Assembly (NCBI RefSeq): GCF_003026475.1
Contig: NZ_PYMC01000004.1
Location: 62,001-126,000 of the forward strand
DNA: 64,000 nucleotides
Direction: 5' to 3'
Source: Photobacterium lipolyticum
GTDB taxonomy: Bacteria > Pseudomonadota > Gammaproteobacteria > Enterobacterales > Vibrionaceae
The notes below the pieces were generated by a model. It saw only the letters and a list, made by a program, of their open reading frames with translations. It was not told the DNA's origin and made no database searches. How positions within the stretch are numbered: position 1 is the first letter of the stretch; each line of letters starts with the position of its first letter. Of the stretch, positions 43,701 to 53,626 are shown one piece after another. Both the position numbers and the translations under genes were made by a program.

Positions 43701-45061
43701 AATTTGATAGCTTGATTATTGGCGGAGGTGTTGCCGGGTTGAGTTGTGCGATCCGCTGTGCAGAAGCAGGGCTCAAAACTGCGGTTATTGCAGCAGGACA
43801 AAGTGCATTGCACTTCTCTTCAGGCTCTATTGATGTATTAAGCCGACTGCCAAACGGGGAACCTGTTTATCAGCCTTTTGCACAATTCGATAAACTGAAA
43901 GCCCAGAGCCCAAATCATCCTTATAGCAAATTAGGCGAAACTAAAGTGCGCGAAGCACTCGCTTGGTATCAGGAGATGATCCAGGCGCGCGGCGTACTGC
44001 TTTCTTCTCAGCCAGACGACGCAAACCATCTTCGCCTGACACCCATAGGCACATTCCGCTCAACCTGGCTATCTCAGCAAACGGTACATCAGTTCCCACT
44101 AACCAACACGGCAGGTCAATTGGGCCATATCGCGCTGGTGACCATTGACGGTTTCCGCGATTTCCAGCCGCAGCTGGCGGCTGATAACCTGGCTAAGCTG
44201 TCACCGTTTAAAGAGGTGAAAATTACCACAGCTGCGGTCGAGCTGCCTGACTTTTACACTATGCAGCGTAATCCATGTGAATTCCGCTCGATCGACATTT
44301 CGCGGGTATTGCGTGATGAAACGAAACTTCATGCTTTTGCCAAATCCTTAATTCAATCGGTTGGCAAAGCTGATCTGGTGGTACTTCCTGCCGTCTTTGG
44401 TAATGGTGATGGCGCAGCAACTATCAAGCTCTTAGAAGGATTAACCGGCTTTACTATTTGTGAACTGCCAACCATGCCACCGTCTTTACTCGGTATTCGC
44501 CTCGAGGAAGCAATGAAATCTCACTATAAAACGCTAGGAGGTCTCATCCTGGCCGGCGATGAGGTTCAAGGCGGTGATTTTGAAGACGGCGAACTGAAAT
44601 GTATTTATACCCGTAACCATCGTGATATGCCCCTGGTTGCCGATCACTTTGTGATTGCAACAGGCAGCTTCTTCAGCCGCGGCCTGGCCGCTCATCGCCT
44701 GAATATTGAAGAACCTGTATTTGGTCTTGATACTGTCGCCATTCCGGACCGTGACCATTGGTATCAGCCTCAGTTTTTCGCCCAACAAGCACATCCATTC
44801 CTGAAAATGGGTGTCGACTGCAACTCGCATCTGCAGGCATCAGTGAATAATCAGACGGTAGGTAACTTATTCTGCGCTGGTGCATTGCTCGCTCATTATG
44901 ATCCCGTCTTTGAAGGGTGTGGCAGCGGTGTCGCAATCAGTACCGGCTACCATATCGCCGAGCAAATGATCGCAAACGCCAACTTAACAGGCCAAACCGA
45001 ATCTGAGCCTGAAACTGAGCAACAACGCCGACAAGAACAACAAGAAAGGACTATGGCATGA
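43697..45061 (+). CDS. glpB: Anaerobic glycerol-3-phosphate dehydrogenase subunit B
   Basis: 454 residues (E. coli 419). FAD-binding [19 protein letters not shown] at the start and [14 protein letters not shown] and [19 protein letters not shown] are conserved GlpB features. The extra length is a charged E/Q/R tail ([19 protein letters not shown]). It forms the soluble AB dimer that binds GlpC at the membrane and passes electrons to the menaquinone pool. It overlaps glpA and glpC by four bases each. Confidence 0.94.
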   Translation: MKFDSLIIGGGVAGLSCAIRCAEAGLKTAVIAAGQSALHFSSGSIDVLSRLPNGEPVYQPFAQFDKLKAQSPNHPYSKLGETKVREALAWYQEMIQARGVLLSSQPDDANHLRLTPIGTFRSTWLSQQTVHQFPLTNTAGQLGHIALVTIDGFRDFQPQLAADNLAKLSPFKEVKITTAAVELPDFYTMQRNPCEFRSIDISRVLRDETKLHAFAKSLIQSVGKADLVVLPAVFGNGDGAATIKLLEGLTGFTICELPTMPPSLLGIRLEEAMKSHYKTLGGLILAGDEVQGGDFEDGELKCIYTRNHRDMPLVADHFVIATGSFFSRGLAAHRLNIEEPVFGLDTVAIPDRDHWYQPQFFAQQAHPFLKMGVDCNSHLQASVNNQTVGNLFCAGALLAHYDPVFEGCGSGVAISTGYHIAEQMIANANLTGQTESEPETEQQRRQEQQERTMA

Positions 45062-46272
45062 GCCTTGTACAAGAAAAAGACACCAGCTTTGACCAGTGTA
45101 TCAAATGCACCGTTTGTACCGTTTACTGCCCGGTCGCAAAAGCAAACCCAGAATTTCCAGGGCCGAAACAGTGTGGCCCTGATGGCGAACGCCTGCGCTT
45201 AAAAAGCCCTGATTTTTATGATGAAACGCTGAAACTCTGCACCAACTGCAAACGTTGTGAAACCGCCTGCCCTTCAGGTGTTAAAATTGGTGACATCATT
45301 GCGGTTGCCCGTGACAAACACGCAAAACTGCCACTGAACATCAAGACCATTCGTGATTTTGTCTTGAGCCATACCGATTTAATGGGCTCGGTAGCCACAC
45401 CATTCGCTCCTGTGGTCAATGCAGTCACCGGCCTCAAGCCGGTGAAAAAAATCATGCACAAAACCATTGGGGTACATGATCACAAAAGCCTGCCTAAGTA
45501 CTCCCATGGCACATTTCGCCGCTGGTACAAACAAAACTGCACCAGTCAGGCGCTGTACCCTCAGCAAGTACATTATTTCCATGGCTGTTTTGTTAACTAT
45601 AACCACCCGCAGCTAGGTAAGGACTTTGTCAAAGTAATGAATGCAATGAGTATCGGCGTTCAACTGTTGGATAAAGAAAAATGCTGTGGTGTTCCATTGA
45701 TTGCCAATGGTTTTTTCGATAAAGCCAAGAAAAATGCCAAACTGAACGTTAAGAACTTTGAAGCAGCGATTGAAAAATACGATTCCACCATCGTATCAAC
45801 CTCATCAACGTGCTCGTTCACTTTACGCGAAGAATATCCGCATGTATTAAAAGTGGATAACGCGAATGTGGCCGACAAAATCGAATATGTAACACGCTTT
45901 TTATTACGCCACTTCATGAATGGTAATACACCAAAAATGAAGCCAATTAATAAGAAAATTGTCTATCACACCCCCTGTCACCTGGAACGTACCGGCGGCA
46001 GCTTATATACCATTGAGTTGCTGAAAATGATCCCTGGATTGGACGTTCAGGTATTAGACAGCCAGTGTTGCGGTCTAGCCGGTACTTACGGCTTTAAAAC
46101 TGAAAACTACGATACCTCAATGGCTATCGGTGACAAACTGTTCAACCAGATCCGTCAGTCGAATGCCGACTTTGCCATTACCGATTGCGAAACGTGTAAA
46201 TGGCAAATCGAAGAGAATACGGCATTAGAAACGATTCACCCTATTTCTCTGTTGGCCATGGCCCTCGCCTGA
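45058..46272 (+). CDS. glpC: Anaerobic glycerol-3-phosphate dehydrogenase subunit C
   Basis: 404 residues (E. coli 396). Two 4Fe-4S motifs, [13 protein letters not shown] and [14 protein letters not shown], are followed by two CCG domains ([28 protein letters not shown]). It anchors GlpAB to the membrane and transfers electrons to quinone and then to fumarate reductase. It completes the glpABC operon. Confidence 0.95.
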   Translation: MSLVQEKDTSFDQCIKCTVCTVYCPVAKANPEFPGPKQCGPDGERLRLKSPDFYDETLKLCTNCKRCETACPSGVKIGDIIAVARDKHAKLPLNIKTIRDFVLSHTDLMGSVATPFAPVVNAVTGLKPVKKIMHKTIGVHDHKSLPKYSHGTFRRWYKQNCTSQALYPQQVHYFHGCFVNYNHPQLGKDFVKVMNAMSIGVQLLDKEKCCGVPLIANGFFDKAKKNAKLNVKNFEAAIEKYDSTIVSTSSTCSFTLREEYPHVLKVDNANVADKIEYVTRFLLRHFMNGNTPKMKPINKKIVYHTPCHLERTGGSLYTIELLKMIPGLDVQVLDSQCCGLAGTYGFKTENYDTSMAIGDKLFNQIRQSNADFAITDCETCKWQIEENTALETIHPISLLAMALA

Positions 46273-46814
46273 TCATCAAATCGCAAATGAGGGGGGATGC
46301 CCTCTCATTCACTGCAATTCGTAGCGGCAACGAATAAGACCGATCTTAAGCCGCAGGCTGAATACCAATCCCCTACGCTGTGGCTGTTTATCTGAATATT
46401 GCCATGGTCCGGCGTAAAAATGGTTGCCTGTCACGTGCCGATCGTGCCTTCATGGCGTTTGTTAAAAAACATTGCTGATTAACAACAATATTTACATTTA
46501 ATGATGGAGTGATCTTCCCTTGATTAATATGACTTCTTATCTTATACGGAGTTAGCCATTTTTTGTTCGATTAATCGCCACGACTAACAATCCGATCAAC
46601 TCTTTACAGCTGCTGTGGCAATGTTTTTCATTACTGTAGCACTTGATTAACACGCCATAGAAAACCCTGCTTTAGATCATAAGTTAAGTTGTTAACTATC
46701 GTCTGCTTATCTTTTTTTAGGTAAATTGCCCAGCCGTAATGTGTAAGAAAACATTTTGTAAGGTATGCGTTTCTTACATTTTCTGTTTTATTTGTAGTTT
46801 AAAAGGATATTTCC
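46273..46814. other. Intergenic region between glpC and dcuC
   Basis: 540 bases without a gene. A hairpin (AATGAGGGGG / CCTCTCATT, about 46286-46309) without a T run follows glpC. TTGATTAATATGAC near 46519 resembles one half of an FNR site, but no full TTGAT-N4-ATCAA was found. Confidence 0.5.
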
Positions 46815-48170
46815 ATGTTGGAGTTATTAATTGGTCTTCTCGTTGCAGGGGGTGTGGGTCGCTACATCTTCAAAGGATACACGGCAACTGGAGTGCTATT
46901 AACTGGCGGTATTATCTTGCTCGCTATCACAGCAGCACTAGGTAAAGACGTACTGCCATCTAGCGTAACATCTACAGGAAACGCAGCGACTGACGTTTTC
47001 GAATATATTAAGTACCTGTTAATGTATCGTGCCGGTGGCCTGGGCATGATGATCATGATGCTATGTGGCTTCGCAGCTTATATGACAAAAATTGGTGCCA
47101 ACGACATGGTCGTGAAAATGGCATCTAAACCACTACAATTTATTAAATCCCCTTATGTCTTAATGGTTGCCACCTACTTTGTAGCATGTCTGATGTCACT
47201 GGCTGTATCATCCGCAACGGGTTTGGGTGTACTTCTAATGGCGACGCTGTTCCCACTCATGGTAAACATGGGGATCAGCCGTGGTGCTGCTGCCGCCATC
47301 TGTGCATCACCTGCCGCGATCATTCTTTCTCCTACTTCTGGTGATGTGGTTATCGCTGCTGAATCTTCTGGTATGGAACTGATTGATTTTGCATTCAAGA
47401 CAACACTACCTATCTCCATAGTCGCGATCATTGGTATGGCTGCCGCCCACTTTTTCTGGCAGCGTTACCTCGATGATAAAGAAGGTGTCGTGCATGAAAA
47501 GCTTGACGTAAGTGAACTGACCGTTGATGCCCCTAAGTTCTTCTGCATCCTGCCATTCACGCCTATCATCGGCGTTTTATTATTCAGCGGAAAATTACTG
47601 CCTGAACTGCATATTGTCACTATTTTGGTTATCTGTATGTTCCTGGCAGCCATTATCGAACTTATCCGCCACCGCAACTCAACAGAAGTGTTTGCAGGTC
47701 TGGACGCGGCGTATAAAGGTATGGCAGATGCGTTCTCTGGCGTGGTTATGCTATTAATTGCAGCCGGTGTATTTGCACAAGGTCTGAAATCTGTTGGCTT
47801 CATCGACAATCTGCTACACCTTGCTGAAGTTGCTGGTGCCGGCGGTATTGTTCTAATGATTCTACTGGTTGCGATTACGACGGTTGCAGCAATCACGACG
47901 GGTTCGGGTAATGCACCGTTCTATGCTTTCGTCGAATTGATCCCAAGCCTTGCAGCAAAAATGGGGATTAACCCAGCTTATCTGGTTATCCCTATGCTTC
48001 AGGCATCAAACCTTGGCCGTACTGTTTCTCCTGTCTCTGGCGTAGTAGTTGCGTGTGCAGGCATGGCGAAGCTCTCTCCGTTTGAAGTCGCTAAACGTAC
48101 TTCTGTCCCTGTGATTGTGGGTATTGTGATTGTTATTGTGGCAACCCAAATCATGGTACCTATGGCATAA
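46815..48170 (+). CDS. dcuC: Anaerobic C4-dicarboxylate transporter DcuC
   Basis: 451 residues (E. coli DcuC 461), with near-identical stretches such as AYMTKIGANDMVVKMASKPL, SLAVSSATGLGVLLMATLFP and TGSGNAPFYAFVE. There are about 12 hydrophobic segments. The carrier exports succinate and exchanges fumarate during anaerobic growth. Together with the upstream glpABC (electrons from glycerol-3-phosphate to fumarate) it suits fumarate respiration. It has its own promoter region and terminator. Confidence 0.93.
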   Translation: MLELLIGLLVAGGVGRYIFKGYTATGVLLTGGIILLAITAALGKDVLPSSVTSTGNAATDVFEYIKYLLMYRAGGLGMMIMMLCGFAAYMTKIGANDMVVKMASKPLQFIKSPYVLMVATYFVACLMSLAVSSATGLGVLLMATLFPLMVNMGISRGAAAAICASPAAIILSPTSGDVVIAAESSGMELIDFAFKTTLPISIVAIIGMAAAHFFWQRYLDDKEGVVHEKLDVSELTVDAPKFFCILPFTPIIGVLLFSGKLLPELHIVTILVICMFLAAIIELIRHRNSTEVFAGLDAAYKGMADAFSGVVMLLIAAGVFAQGLKSVGFIDNLLHLAEVAGAGGIVLMILLVAITTVAAITTGSGNAPFYAFVELIPSLAAKMGINPAYLVIPMLQASNLGRTVSPVSGVVVACAGMAKLSPFEVAKRTSVPVIVGIVIVIVATQIMVPMA

Positions 48171-48210
48171 TCGCCACGGTTTCAATAGATCACAGTTTCA
48201 ACTCTTTAGA

Positions 48211-48234
48211 AGCCCGCCCATGCGGGCTTTTTCT
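48211..48234 (+). terminator. Terminator after dcuC
   Basis: A 7-bp GC-rich stem (AGCCCGC / GCGGGCT) with a CCAT loop and TTTTTCT, 40 bases after the dcuC stop. Confidence 0.9.
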
Positions 48235-48585
48235 ATATTCAGCTTGCGGGTTGCGCTAGGCGTATCACCATTACAGACATCCCCAATGCCAATATGGATT
48301 AGTAAAACTAATATAAAAAAACCATACCACCCTAGTCAACCAGCCCCCTCCCCGATGATAATAGCAACACTTGCGCACACAAAAGCCGACTATCGCATCA
48401 AATTAAGCCCAACAACCAACCTAGGCATAAGAAATACTCATACATATGATTAGATAATCTAACCGATAATGATCCTTTTTTGCGACAATGCGCTCGTGTT
48501 GAATGAGTTTATTAATGTTATTATCAATACAAATTTATAAATGCTTACACTTTTTACTTTTATCCATAAACAAAGAGATCTAGTT
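48235..48585. other. Intergenic region before the peptide transporter, no gene seen
   Basis: 350 bases; the right part is AT-rich, a probable promoter. No frame or operator is supported. Confidence 0.4.
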
Positions 48586-50061
48586 ATGTGGAATCGACTT
48601 AATAAGTCAATGATGGTCTGCCAAATGATGTTTGGCTTATCGTTTTACGGCGTGATGGTAATTTTGACAAGGTTCTTCTTAGAAGACCTTGGGTATAGCG
48701 AAGCTGATACCATGATGGTGGTTGGTGCTTTCTCATCGATAGGGCCTCTTTTCGCTATTGCTGGCGGATTCATTGCCGATAAGTTTCTGGGAGCCTACCG
48801 CTCTCTCACTATCAGCTATTGTGGCTTCGCAATCGGATATACGTTGTTAGTGCTTGGTGCCTCGACAACAAATATCTCATTGAGCCTTGTTGGTATCGCG
48901 CTGGCCAGTTACTCTCGCGGCTTGATGTCTCCTTCCTATCCGAGCCTGTTTAAGCGTACGTTTTCTAATGAAGAAGACTTCGAGAATGGCTACCCGGTCA
49001 ACTACTCCGTGAATAATATCGGCGCACTCTTTGGACAATACCTGTTCCCGATGTTCGTTCTGGTTGTTGGATTTAATGGTAGCTTCACATTGTCGGCGTC
49101 TATGGCATTCATCGCCTTCATTATTCTGGTTATTTCTCACAAACCGTTGCTCACCGTCGGCGCTGATATTGATCAACAGCCTGTCAGCCCTAAAAATTGG
49201 GCCGCATTTATCGGCATTTCTATTTCGATGATCGGACTCGTCTTTTTCATGTTCTCCAACATGGATATCGGCCAAAACATAGTCTACGCGATCGGCGCTG
49301 CTGCCATCGGATACTTTATTTCATTAATGCTTAAAGCCGAGAAGGCCGATGCACTTAAGATGGGCACCATCCTCATCATGACTGCCCTGACTACCGCTTT
49401 CTTCGTGTACTACGGGCAGATGATGACATCGATGACCATGGTAACGATTAACACTATGCGTGGTGATCTGTTCGGATTAATTCCTATTGCCCCAGAAGCT
49501 TCAATGGCAATGAACCCATTGTGGTGTATCTTGGGTGGACCATTAATTGCGATGACATTTTCTTCTCTTGAAAAGCGTAATATCAACTTCTCGACGGCGA
49601 CTAAAGTAGGGTTTTCATTCATCCTAACCGCTATTGCGTTCGGTATCCTTACCGCTGCCGTTATGAACGTAGGACCAGATGTAATAATTCGCCCTGAAGT
49701 ATTCCTGGCCATTCACTTCTTCCAGGCTCTTGCTGAAGTCATTGTCGGCAGTATGGTCGTCGCCTTCATTTTATCCGTCGCTCCTAAGCACATTGAGAAT
49801 TTCTCTGTGAGCCTGTTCTCGGTTGCGATTGCTCTTAGTGGTATCGTTGGTGCCGTATTCTCTACCTCGATAGCGCTAGAGAAAGGCCAGGAGATCACAC
49901 AGGAAATCGTACAAACCGTATATGGCGGTTACTTCAGCACCCTAACAGTACTGGCTGTTGTGATGGTAGCCGTGGCATTACTGGCCTCTCGTGTTATCCG
50001 CGTAATGCTCAAGAGCTGCGAAGAATCACAAGACATGGTTCCTGCGCAAGCTGAAGGGTAA
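48586..50061 (+). CDS. POT/PTR-family peptide transporter (MFS)
   Basis: 491 residues from ATG 48586 (MWNRLNKSMMVCQMMFGL). About 12-14 membrane helices. It shows the POT pattern in GAFSSIGPLFAIAGGFIADKF (motif near helix 2-3 with GG-x-AD), YSRGLMSPSYPSLF and NGYPVNYSVNNIGALFG (the PTR2 'NxG' region). It would import di- or tripeptides with protons. The usual POT ExxER motif is not obvious (RFFLEDLGYSEAD), so substrate may differ. Monocistronic with a terminator. Confidence 0.78.
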   Translation: MWNRLNKSMMVCQMMFGLSFYGVMVILTRFFLEDLGYSEADTMMVVGAFSSIGPLFAIAGGFIADKFLGAYRSLTISYCGFAIGYTLLVLGASTTNISLSLVGIALASYSRGLMSPSYPSLFKRTFSNEEDFENGYPVNYSVNNIGALFGQYLFPMFVLVVGFNGSFTLSASMAFIAFIILVISHKPLLTVGADIDQQPVSPKNWAAFIGISISMIGLVFFMFSNMDIGQNIVYAIGAAAIGYFISLMLKAEKADALKMGTILIMTALTTAFFVYYGQMMTSMTMVTINTMRGDLFGLIPIAPEASMAMNPLWCILGGPLIAMTFSSLEKRNINFSTATKVGFSFILTAIAFGILTAAVMNVGPDVIIRPEVFLAIHFFQALAEVIVGSMVVAFILSVAPKHIENFSVSLFSVAIALSGIVGAVFSTSIALEKGQEITQEIVQTVYGGYFSTLTVLAVVMVAVALLASRVIRVMLKSCEESQDMVPAQAEG

Positions 50062-50102
50062 TCTACACTTAGCAACTTCGTTGCATTTGATGCAATATTG
50101 TT

Positions 50103-50132
50103 AAAATGGCCTCCTTATTGGAGGCCATTTAT
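50103..50132 (+). terminator. Terminator after the peptide transporter
   Basis: An 11-bp stem (AAATGGCCTCC / GGAGGCCATTT) with a TTATT loop and ATTTT, 40 bases after the stop. Confidence 0.9.
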
Positions 50133-50182
50133 TTTAAAGCTTTGAAATTACCGAACACTATTTTTAGTTGGGCACAATGCGA

Positions 50183-50213
50183 TATACCCAAACCACGTCA
50201 AGTCAATGACTCA
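50183..50213. repeat. Solo end of the inverted-repeat element family
   Basis: TATACCCAAACCACGTCAAG is a diverged copy of the terminal repeat TATACCTAAGTTACCTCAAG, followed by GACTCAGG. It lies at the 3' end of the AP2-like gene. Confidence 0.45.
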
Positions 50214-50665
50214 GGTAAATGCAATTCACCGCCCGTATGCTCTGCACGTTTCTGGGCTGCGAACTGGTGAGCCGCTATCTCAGCCTTTTCGAGTGTTCCC
50301 CACCGTTTTGCCCCAAACCATTTTGTCGTTTCAACAAGATCATCGTCATACCACCTCACAACGAACGATGTGTACTCAATAATGGAACCGTCAGGCTGTT
50401 CATTGTGCTGAACTACGGGTTTGACGGTTACCGAGTGGCTCAAACTGCGCATCCGGCGCAACTTGCCCGCCTTAATCATTAACCATCGAGTTAATCCCCA
50501 TGTTTCAACCCCCTCCTTGTTAACCCATTTACACGCCGCTTCATAAGGTGATGAATAACTTGATAAAGAAAAGTAGCATGTTTTGTAGCCCTCACTTTTG
50601 TCAACGCATGGAACGCGACCATAAAAAGCATTAACCGCGTTTTTATCAGGAATGACACCATACAT
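50198..50665 (-). CDS. Protein with two AP2/ERF-like DNA-binding segments
   Basis: 155 residues. Two AP2-like repeats are visible: YFSLSSYSSPYEAACKWVNK (about 32-51) and FVVRWYDDDLVETTKWFGAK with WGTLEKAEIAAHQFA (about 102-137). AP2 domains in bacteria mostly occur in homing endonucleases and phage integrases; here no nuclease domain follows, so it is a DNA-binding protein or a remnant. Its last codons overlap a solo repeat end. Function unknown. Confidence 0.55.
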   Translation of the reverse strand: MYGVIPDKNAVNAFYGRVPCVDKSEGYKTCYFSLSSYSSPYEAACKWVNKEGVETWGLTRWLMIKAGKLRRMRSLSHSVTVKPVVQHNEQPDGSIIEYTSFVVRWYDDDLVETTKWFGAKRWGTLEKAEIAAHQFAAQKRAEHTGGELHLPESLT

Positions 50666-51062
50666 AACTAATCCCCCGTCGGCGCACTTTCACATACCTG
50701 TTTTAGATACTCCCTATGTAAGAATAGATGGCGCCGCCGAGTATTATCGTTATATTCAGGATAGTTTATGGGGCCGTATACCAAAGAAAACAGAGGAAGA
50801 TCGGCAGTACATTACCGCCAATTTTTTGTTTTATTCGTTCTTAAGCTAACTGTTGCAAATAACGATTCGATTGGGTTCGTTGTTCTGATATGCGTCCAGT
50901 TCTCTGCGCGGAACCCATAAAATGCGGCATGTTAGTGACGTCTTTAACCAGACATTCTGTGGCTTTGGGACTTGTTCCCAAATAATTTAGCACTGGAGGT
51001 AAAGACCGCGGTAATAACACAGGCGATGGAATTGAGGTAAGTAAAAATCACACTCACCTCAG
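50666..51062. other. Intergenic region, possibly a decayed gene
   Basis: About 400 bases. A 65-codon frame (50652-50849) has some protein-like character (VRIDGAAEYYRYIQDSLWG) but no family, start context or continuation. It could be debris of an older gene. A hairpin lies at 51065-51086. Confidence 0.35.
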
Positions 51063-51064
51063 AT

Positions 51065-51086
51065 GGGGCTTGTTGCAGCAAGCCCC
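51065..51086 (-). terminator. Hairpin downstream of the haemolysin gene
   Basis: A perfect 8-bp GC-rich stem (GGGGCTTG / CAAGCCCC) with a 6-base loop. On the haemolysin strand a run of T residues lies directly before the stem and not after it, so it may slow or protect the transcript instead of acting as a classical terminator. Confidence 0.55.
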
Positions 51087-51114
51087 AAAAAAAAGCCAGC
51101 GTTAACTTTAGAAG

Positions 51115-52947
51115 TTAGTTTTTTTGTACCGATGACTGTTTAAACACATTAACGTAAGAAGAGTACATATCTGTCTTGATATCATTGTTTTGATCAGATA
51201 CCAGACTCAACTTGCCAGTGGCTTTATTGTGCCCTAAGTATTCCTTGGTAAACAAGTTTTGTAGCTGACTTGTCCCTTCACCCCATTGCCAACGTTGACT
51301 TAAACGTGAACTACACGTTTGTAGCTGGTCTAGCTGTTCACCATCTAAACATAGTTTGGTGTTTTGTGCGCTAATGTATTGCCCCGTGCTGTTGAAGATA
51401 AAGGCTTGCTGGAAGTTATCTTCATCGCATTCTTGGGTTATTAGATTTTGTTGGTGATCAGCAGAGATACATTTGTTATTGAAGCTCGCCAACTGTAAGT
51501 TAACTGGACGACCGCCAGTAAATACCGGGTGCTCCCAATCAACCACAAAGCTCACGTTTTTGTTTACTCGTTTCACCTGGTTATCACTGTCTTCGGAGTG
51601 GTAAGTACGGACGCCAAAGAAGCCCGTTACACTTGAACTGTATCTGAAGCCGGTAATATCTACCGCAGAGTCGACGGTTAACGTTGTTGTTCCGGTTTCC
51701 GTTGGTGACGCTTTGTAAATCACCTCCATTTTAGGTGTAAAACTAGCGTAACCAATTGGATTAATAAGACTTAGATTGGCAGGTATTACCAACTTAGCAG
51801 AGATTCCGTGAGTATTTACATTTTTAATCGACTCGGCATTCGGGTATTGCTCTCTTGCCCATTTGAACGCAACATGTCGCGTTCCATTGGAGCTTCGTTC
51901 AACACGATAGTCACGTGTATCGAACGTCAGCCATTTCGATTCACTCCAGCTCGCATTGGCATCTAACTTAGCCTTAGGGCCATCCTTGTTGACCTCGACG
52001 CCACCGCTGATACCGAAGTTAAATGTCGAGACTTCTTTGTGGTTATAATTAGCATTGAGGTTTGATGCCGGCACGGTTCTTAAAACATTGGCTTTGCCAT
52101 TGGAAGCATTGAAATTAAACTCGTAATTTCTCGCTATGGCAGTCGTAACAAATTCGGCTTCATTCCCGCCTTCAGGCCACGGAATGCCATGAGTCGTTAA
52201 GTATCGTTTTCCAAGTGTATTATTTAGGTGAATACCAGTTCCCTGAGTGGAATCGTCGATACCAATTCGAACTATTTTTGCGTCTGGCGTTGAAGACCCC
52301 ATCGTGTCATATGGCAGCGAACGCTGAAGATTTACTTTATAAATTAATGAGATATTAGGGTTATTACATCGCCTATTGCTTGTTACCGGCCCATCGAAGG
52401 TGTTCCACGTCAGATTACACTCTCTGTCACTGATACGACGGTTAGCATGGAGATAAAAAGCCACATTTGGGATAGAATTATCTGGATTAGAAAGCTGGGT
52501 GGTACTACGTTTATTGCGTGAAGCTCGTTTTGGCTCGCCTTCTAACAGCGTAATGTTTGGATCATCTTCTCCGTCTAGCTGAGAGAACATCAACTCGCCT
52601 TTGTATGCGCTGATAATGATCATATCGCCAGTTAAACCTATCCCCATGCTGTGACGTAATTTACTTTTCGCAGTATTTTTATCCACCTCAGTGGCAATAT
52701 TGCTGAAGTCTATAAAGTAGCGCTTATCTTCATTCAAAACTTGCGTCTTTATCTCCGTTAATGAGAGGGGCATAACATCATTATCGAGCAAATATTCAGC
52801 ATTAATATAATTCACAGAGCTTACATCTTGTAGACTGCTTAGCATATTTATGGCAGAACCGGCTGGCTCATCGATTCCCGCAGCCCAGGTCGTTGTTGCC
52901 ATTAACCCCATCATCGCTAGCGTTATGAGATTGGTTTTTCGTATCAT
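51115..52947 (-). CDS. Pore-forming haemolysin of the Vibrio cholerae cytolysin family
   Basis: 610 residues from ATG 52947 (TAGGA 8 bases before it). A signal peptide (MIRKTNLITLAMMGLMATTTWA) precedes a pro-domain of about 125 residues ending in a basic cleavage site (PKRASRNKRS). Then comes the leukocidin-type beta-barrel cytolysin domain, and a C-terminal ricin-type beta-trefoil (LASFNNKCISADHQQ, LCLDGEQLDQ, QRWQWGEG). V. cholerae HlyA has 741 residues with an added beta-prism lectin domain; that is missing here, as in Photobacterium damselae phobalysins. It would lyse erythrocytes and other cells after protease activation. Confidence 0.9.
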   Translation of the reverse strand: MIRKTNLITLAMMGLMATTTWAAGIDEPAGSAINMLSSLQDVSSVNYINAEYLLDNDVMPLSLTEIKTQVLNEDKRYFIDFSNIATEVDKNTAKSKLRHSMGIGLTGDMIIISAYKGELMFSQLDGEDDPNITLLEGEPKRASRNKRSTTQLSNPDNSIPNVAFYLHANRRISDRECNLTWNTFDGPVTSNRRCNNPNISLIYKVNLQRSLPYDTMGSSTPDAKIVRIGIDDSTQGTGIHLNNTLGKRYLTTHGIPWPEGGNEAEFVTTAIARNYEFNFNASNGKANVLRTVPASNLNANYNHKEVSTFNFGISGGVEVNKDGPKAKLDANASWSESKWLTFDTRDYRVERSSNGTRHVAFKWAREQYPNAESIKNVNTHGISAKLVIPANLSLINPIGYASFTPKMEVIYKASPTETGTTTLTVDSAVDITGFRYSSSVTGFFGVRTYHSEDSDNQVKRVNKNVSFVVDWEHPVFTGGRPVNLQLASFNNKCISADHQQNLITQECDEDNFQQAFIFNSTGQYISAQNTKLCLDGEQLDQLQTCSSRLSQRWQWGEGTSQLQNLFTKEYLGHNKATGKLSLVSDQNNDIKTDMYSSYVNVFKQSSVQKN

Positions 52948-53431
52948 AATTGCATTCCTAACTATATCGTTTAATGAAATGCTCAAAAGCATTTCGATTA
53001 TTTCGAGACGCTAAGCTTCGTTCCGTGTTCCATCGACGATAAGAACTAAACGTGTTGAAAAGAACGAGCTTACTCGAAAACTAAGCGATCAATTCACCTA
53101 CTCGATGATTAGGAAACTCAATCTTACCTAAACATCAAGATTGGATACATGAACAAGAATTTCAGCCAGATAAAGACAAGTAATCCGGTGTGAGCCATTT
53201 GCTTATGCTTGCTTTGAACAGCCAGCACCCGATCGTTAATGATTAGTTTTTATTTAGCCACACGCATAATGCCCAGAAAACAATACAAAGCAACACTTTG
53301 CTTATAGCATTGCCATATTGCTTCCAGTTAATGATACGCCGCAAATATGAATTAAAGTGAACATCAAATACCCGCAGATCGCAGCTCACCATATGTTGTT
53401 TCATTTGTATAAGGCTCAACACACATAGTAA

Positions 53432-53626
53432 TTAAAATTTATATTTTTTTTCAAACTCCATTTGTGCCCTTTCCAATTTTTCAATCAGCCTCTGTGCTTT
53501 TTTAACATTTCCTTGAAGGATTGCATCACGAACTAGGTTCTGAAGACGTTCGATACGTTCTATATTAACCGTTAAACATTTTAGTGAAGTAGAAGACAAA
53601 ATCGCCTTACATTTTAAATACCACAT
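53432..53626 (-). CDS. Small basic coiled-coil protein, tentative
   Basis: 64 residues. The second half is a clear charged helix (RIERLQNLVRDAILQGNVKK, AQRLIEKLERAQMEFEKKYK) that argues for a real protein; the true start may be later than the frame's first ATG. It stands alone in a 1.4-kb AT-rich gap. No family is recognised. Confidence 0.4.
   Translation of the reverse strand: MWYLKCKAILSSTSLKCLTVNIERIERLQNLVRDAILQGNVKKAQRLIEKLERAQMEFEKKYKF

Noticed and set aside
46515-46535. FNR-like half site before dcuC
   Set aside because: Only one half of TTGAT-N4-ATCAA fits; FNR control is likely on biological grounds but not supported by a full site.
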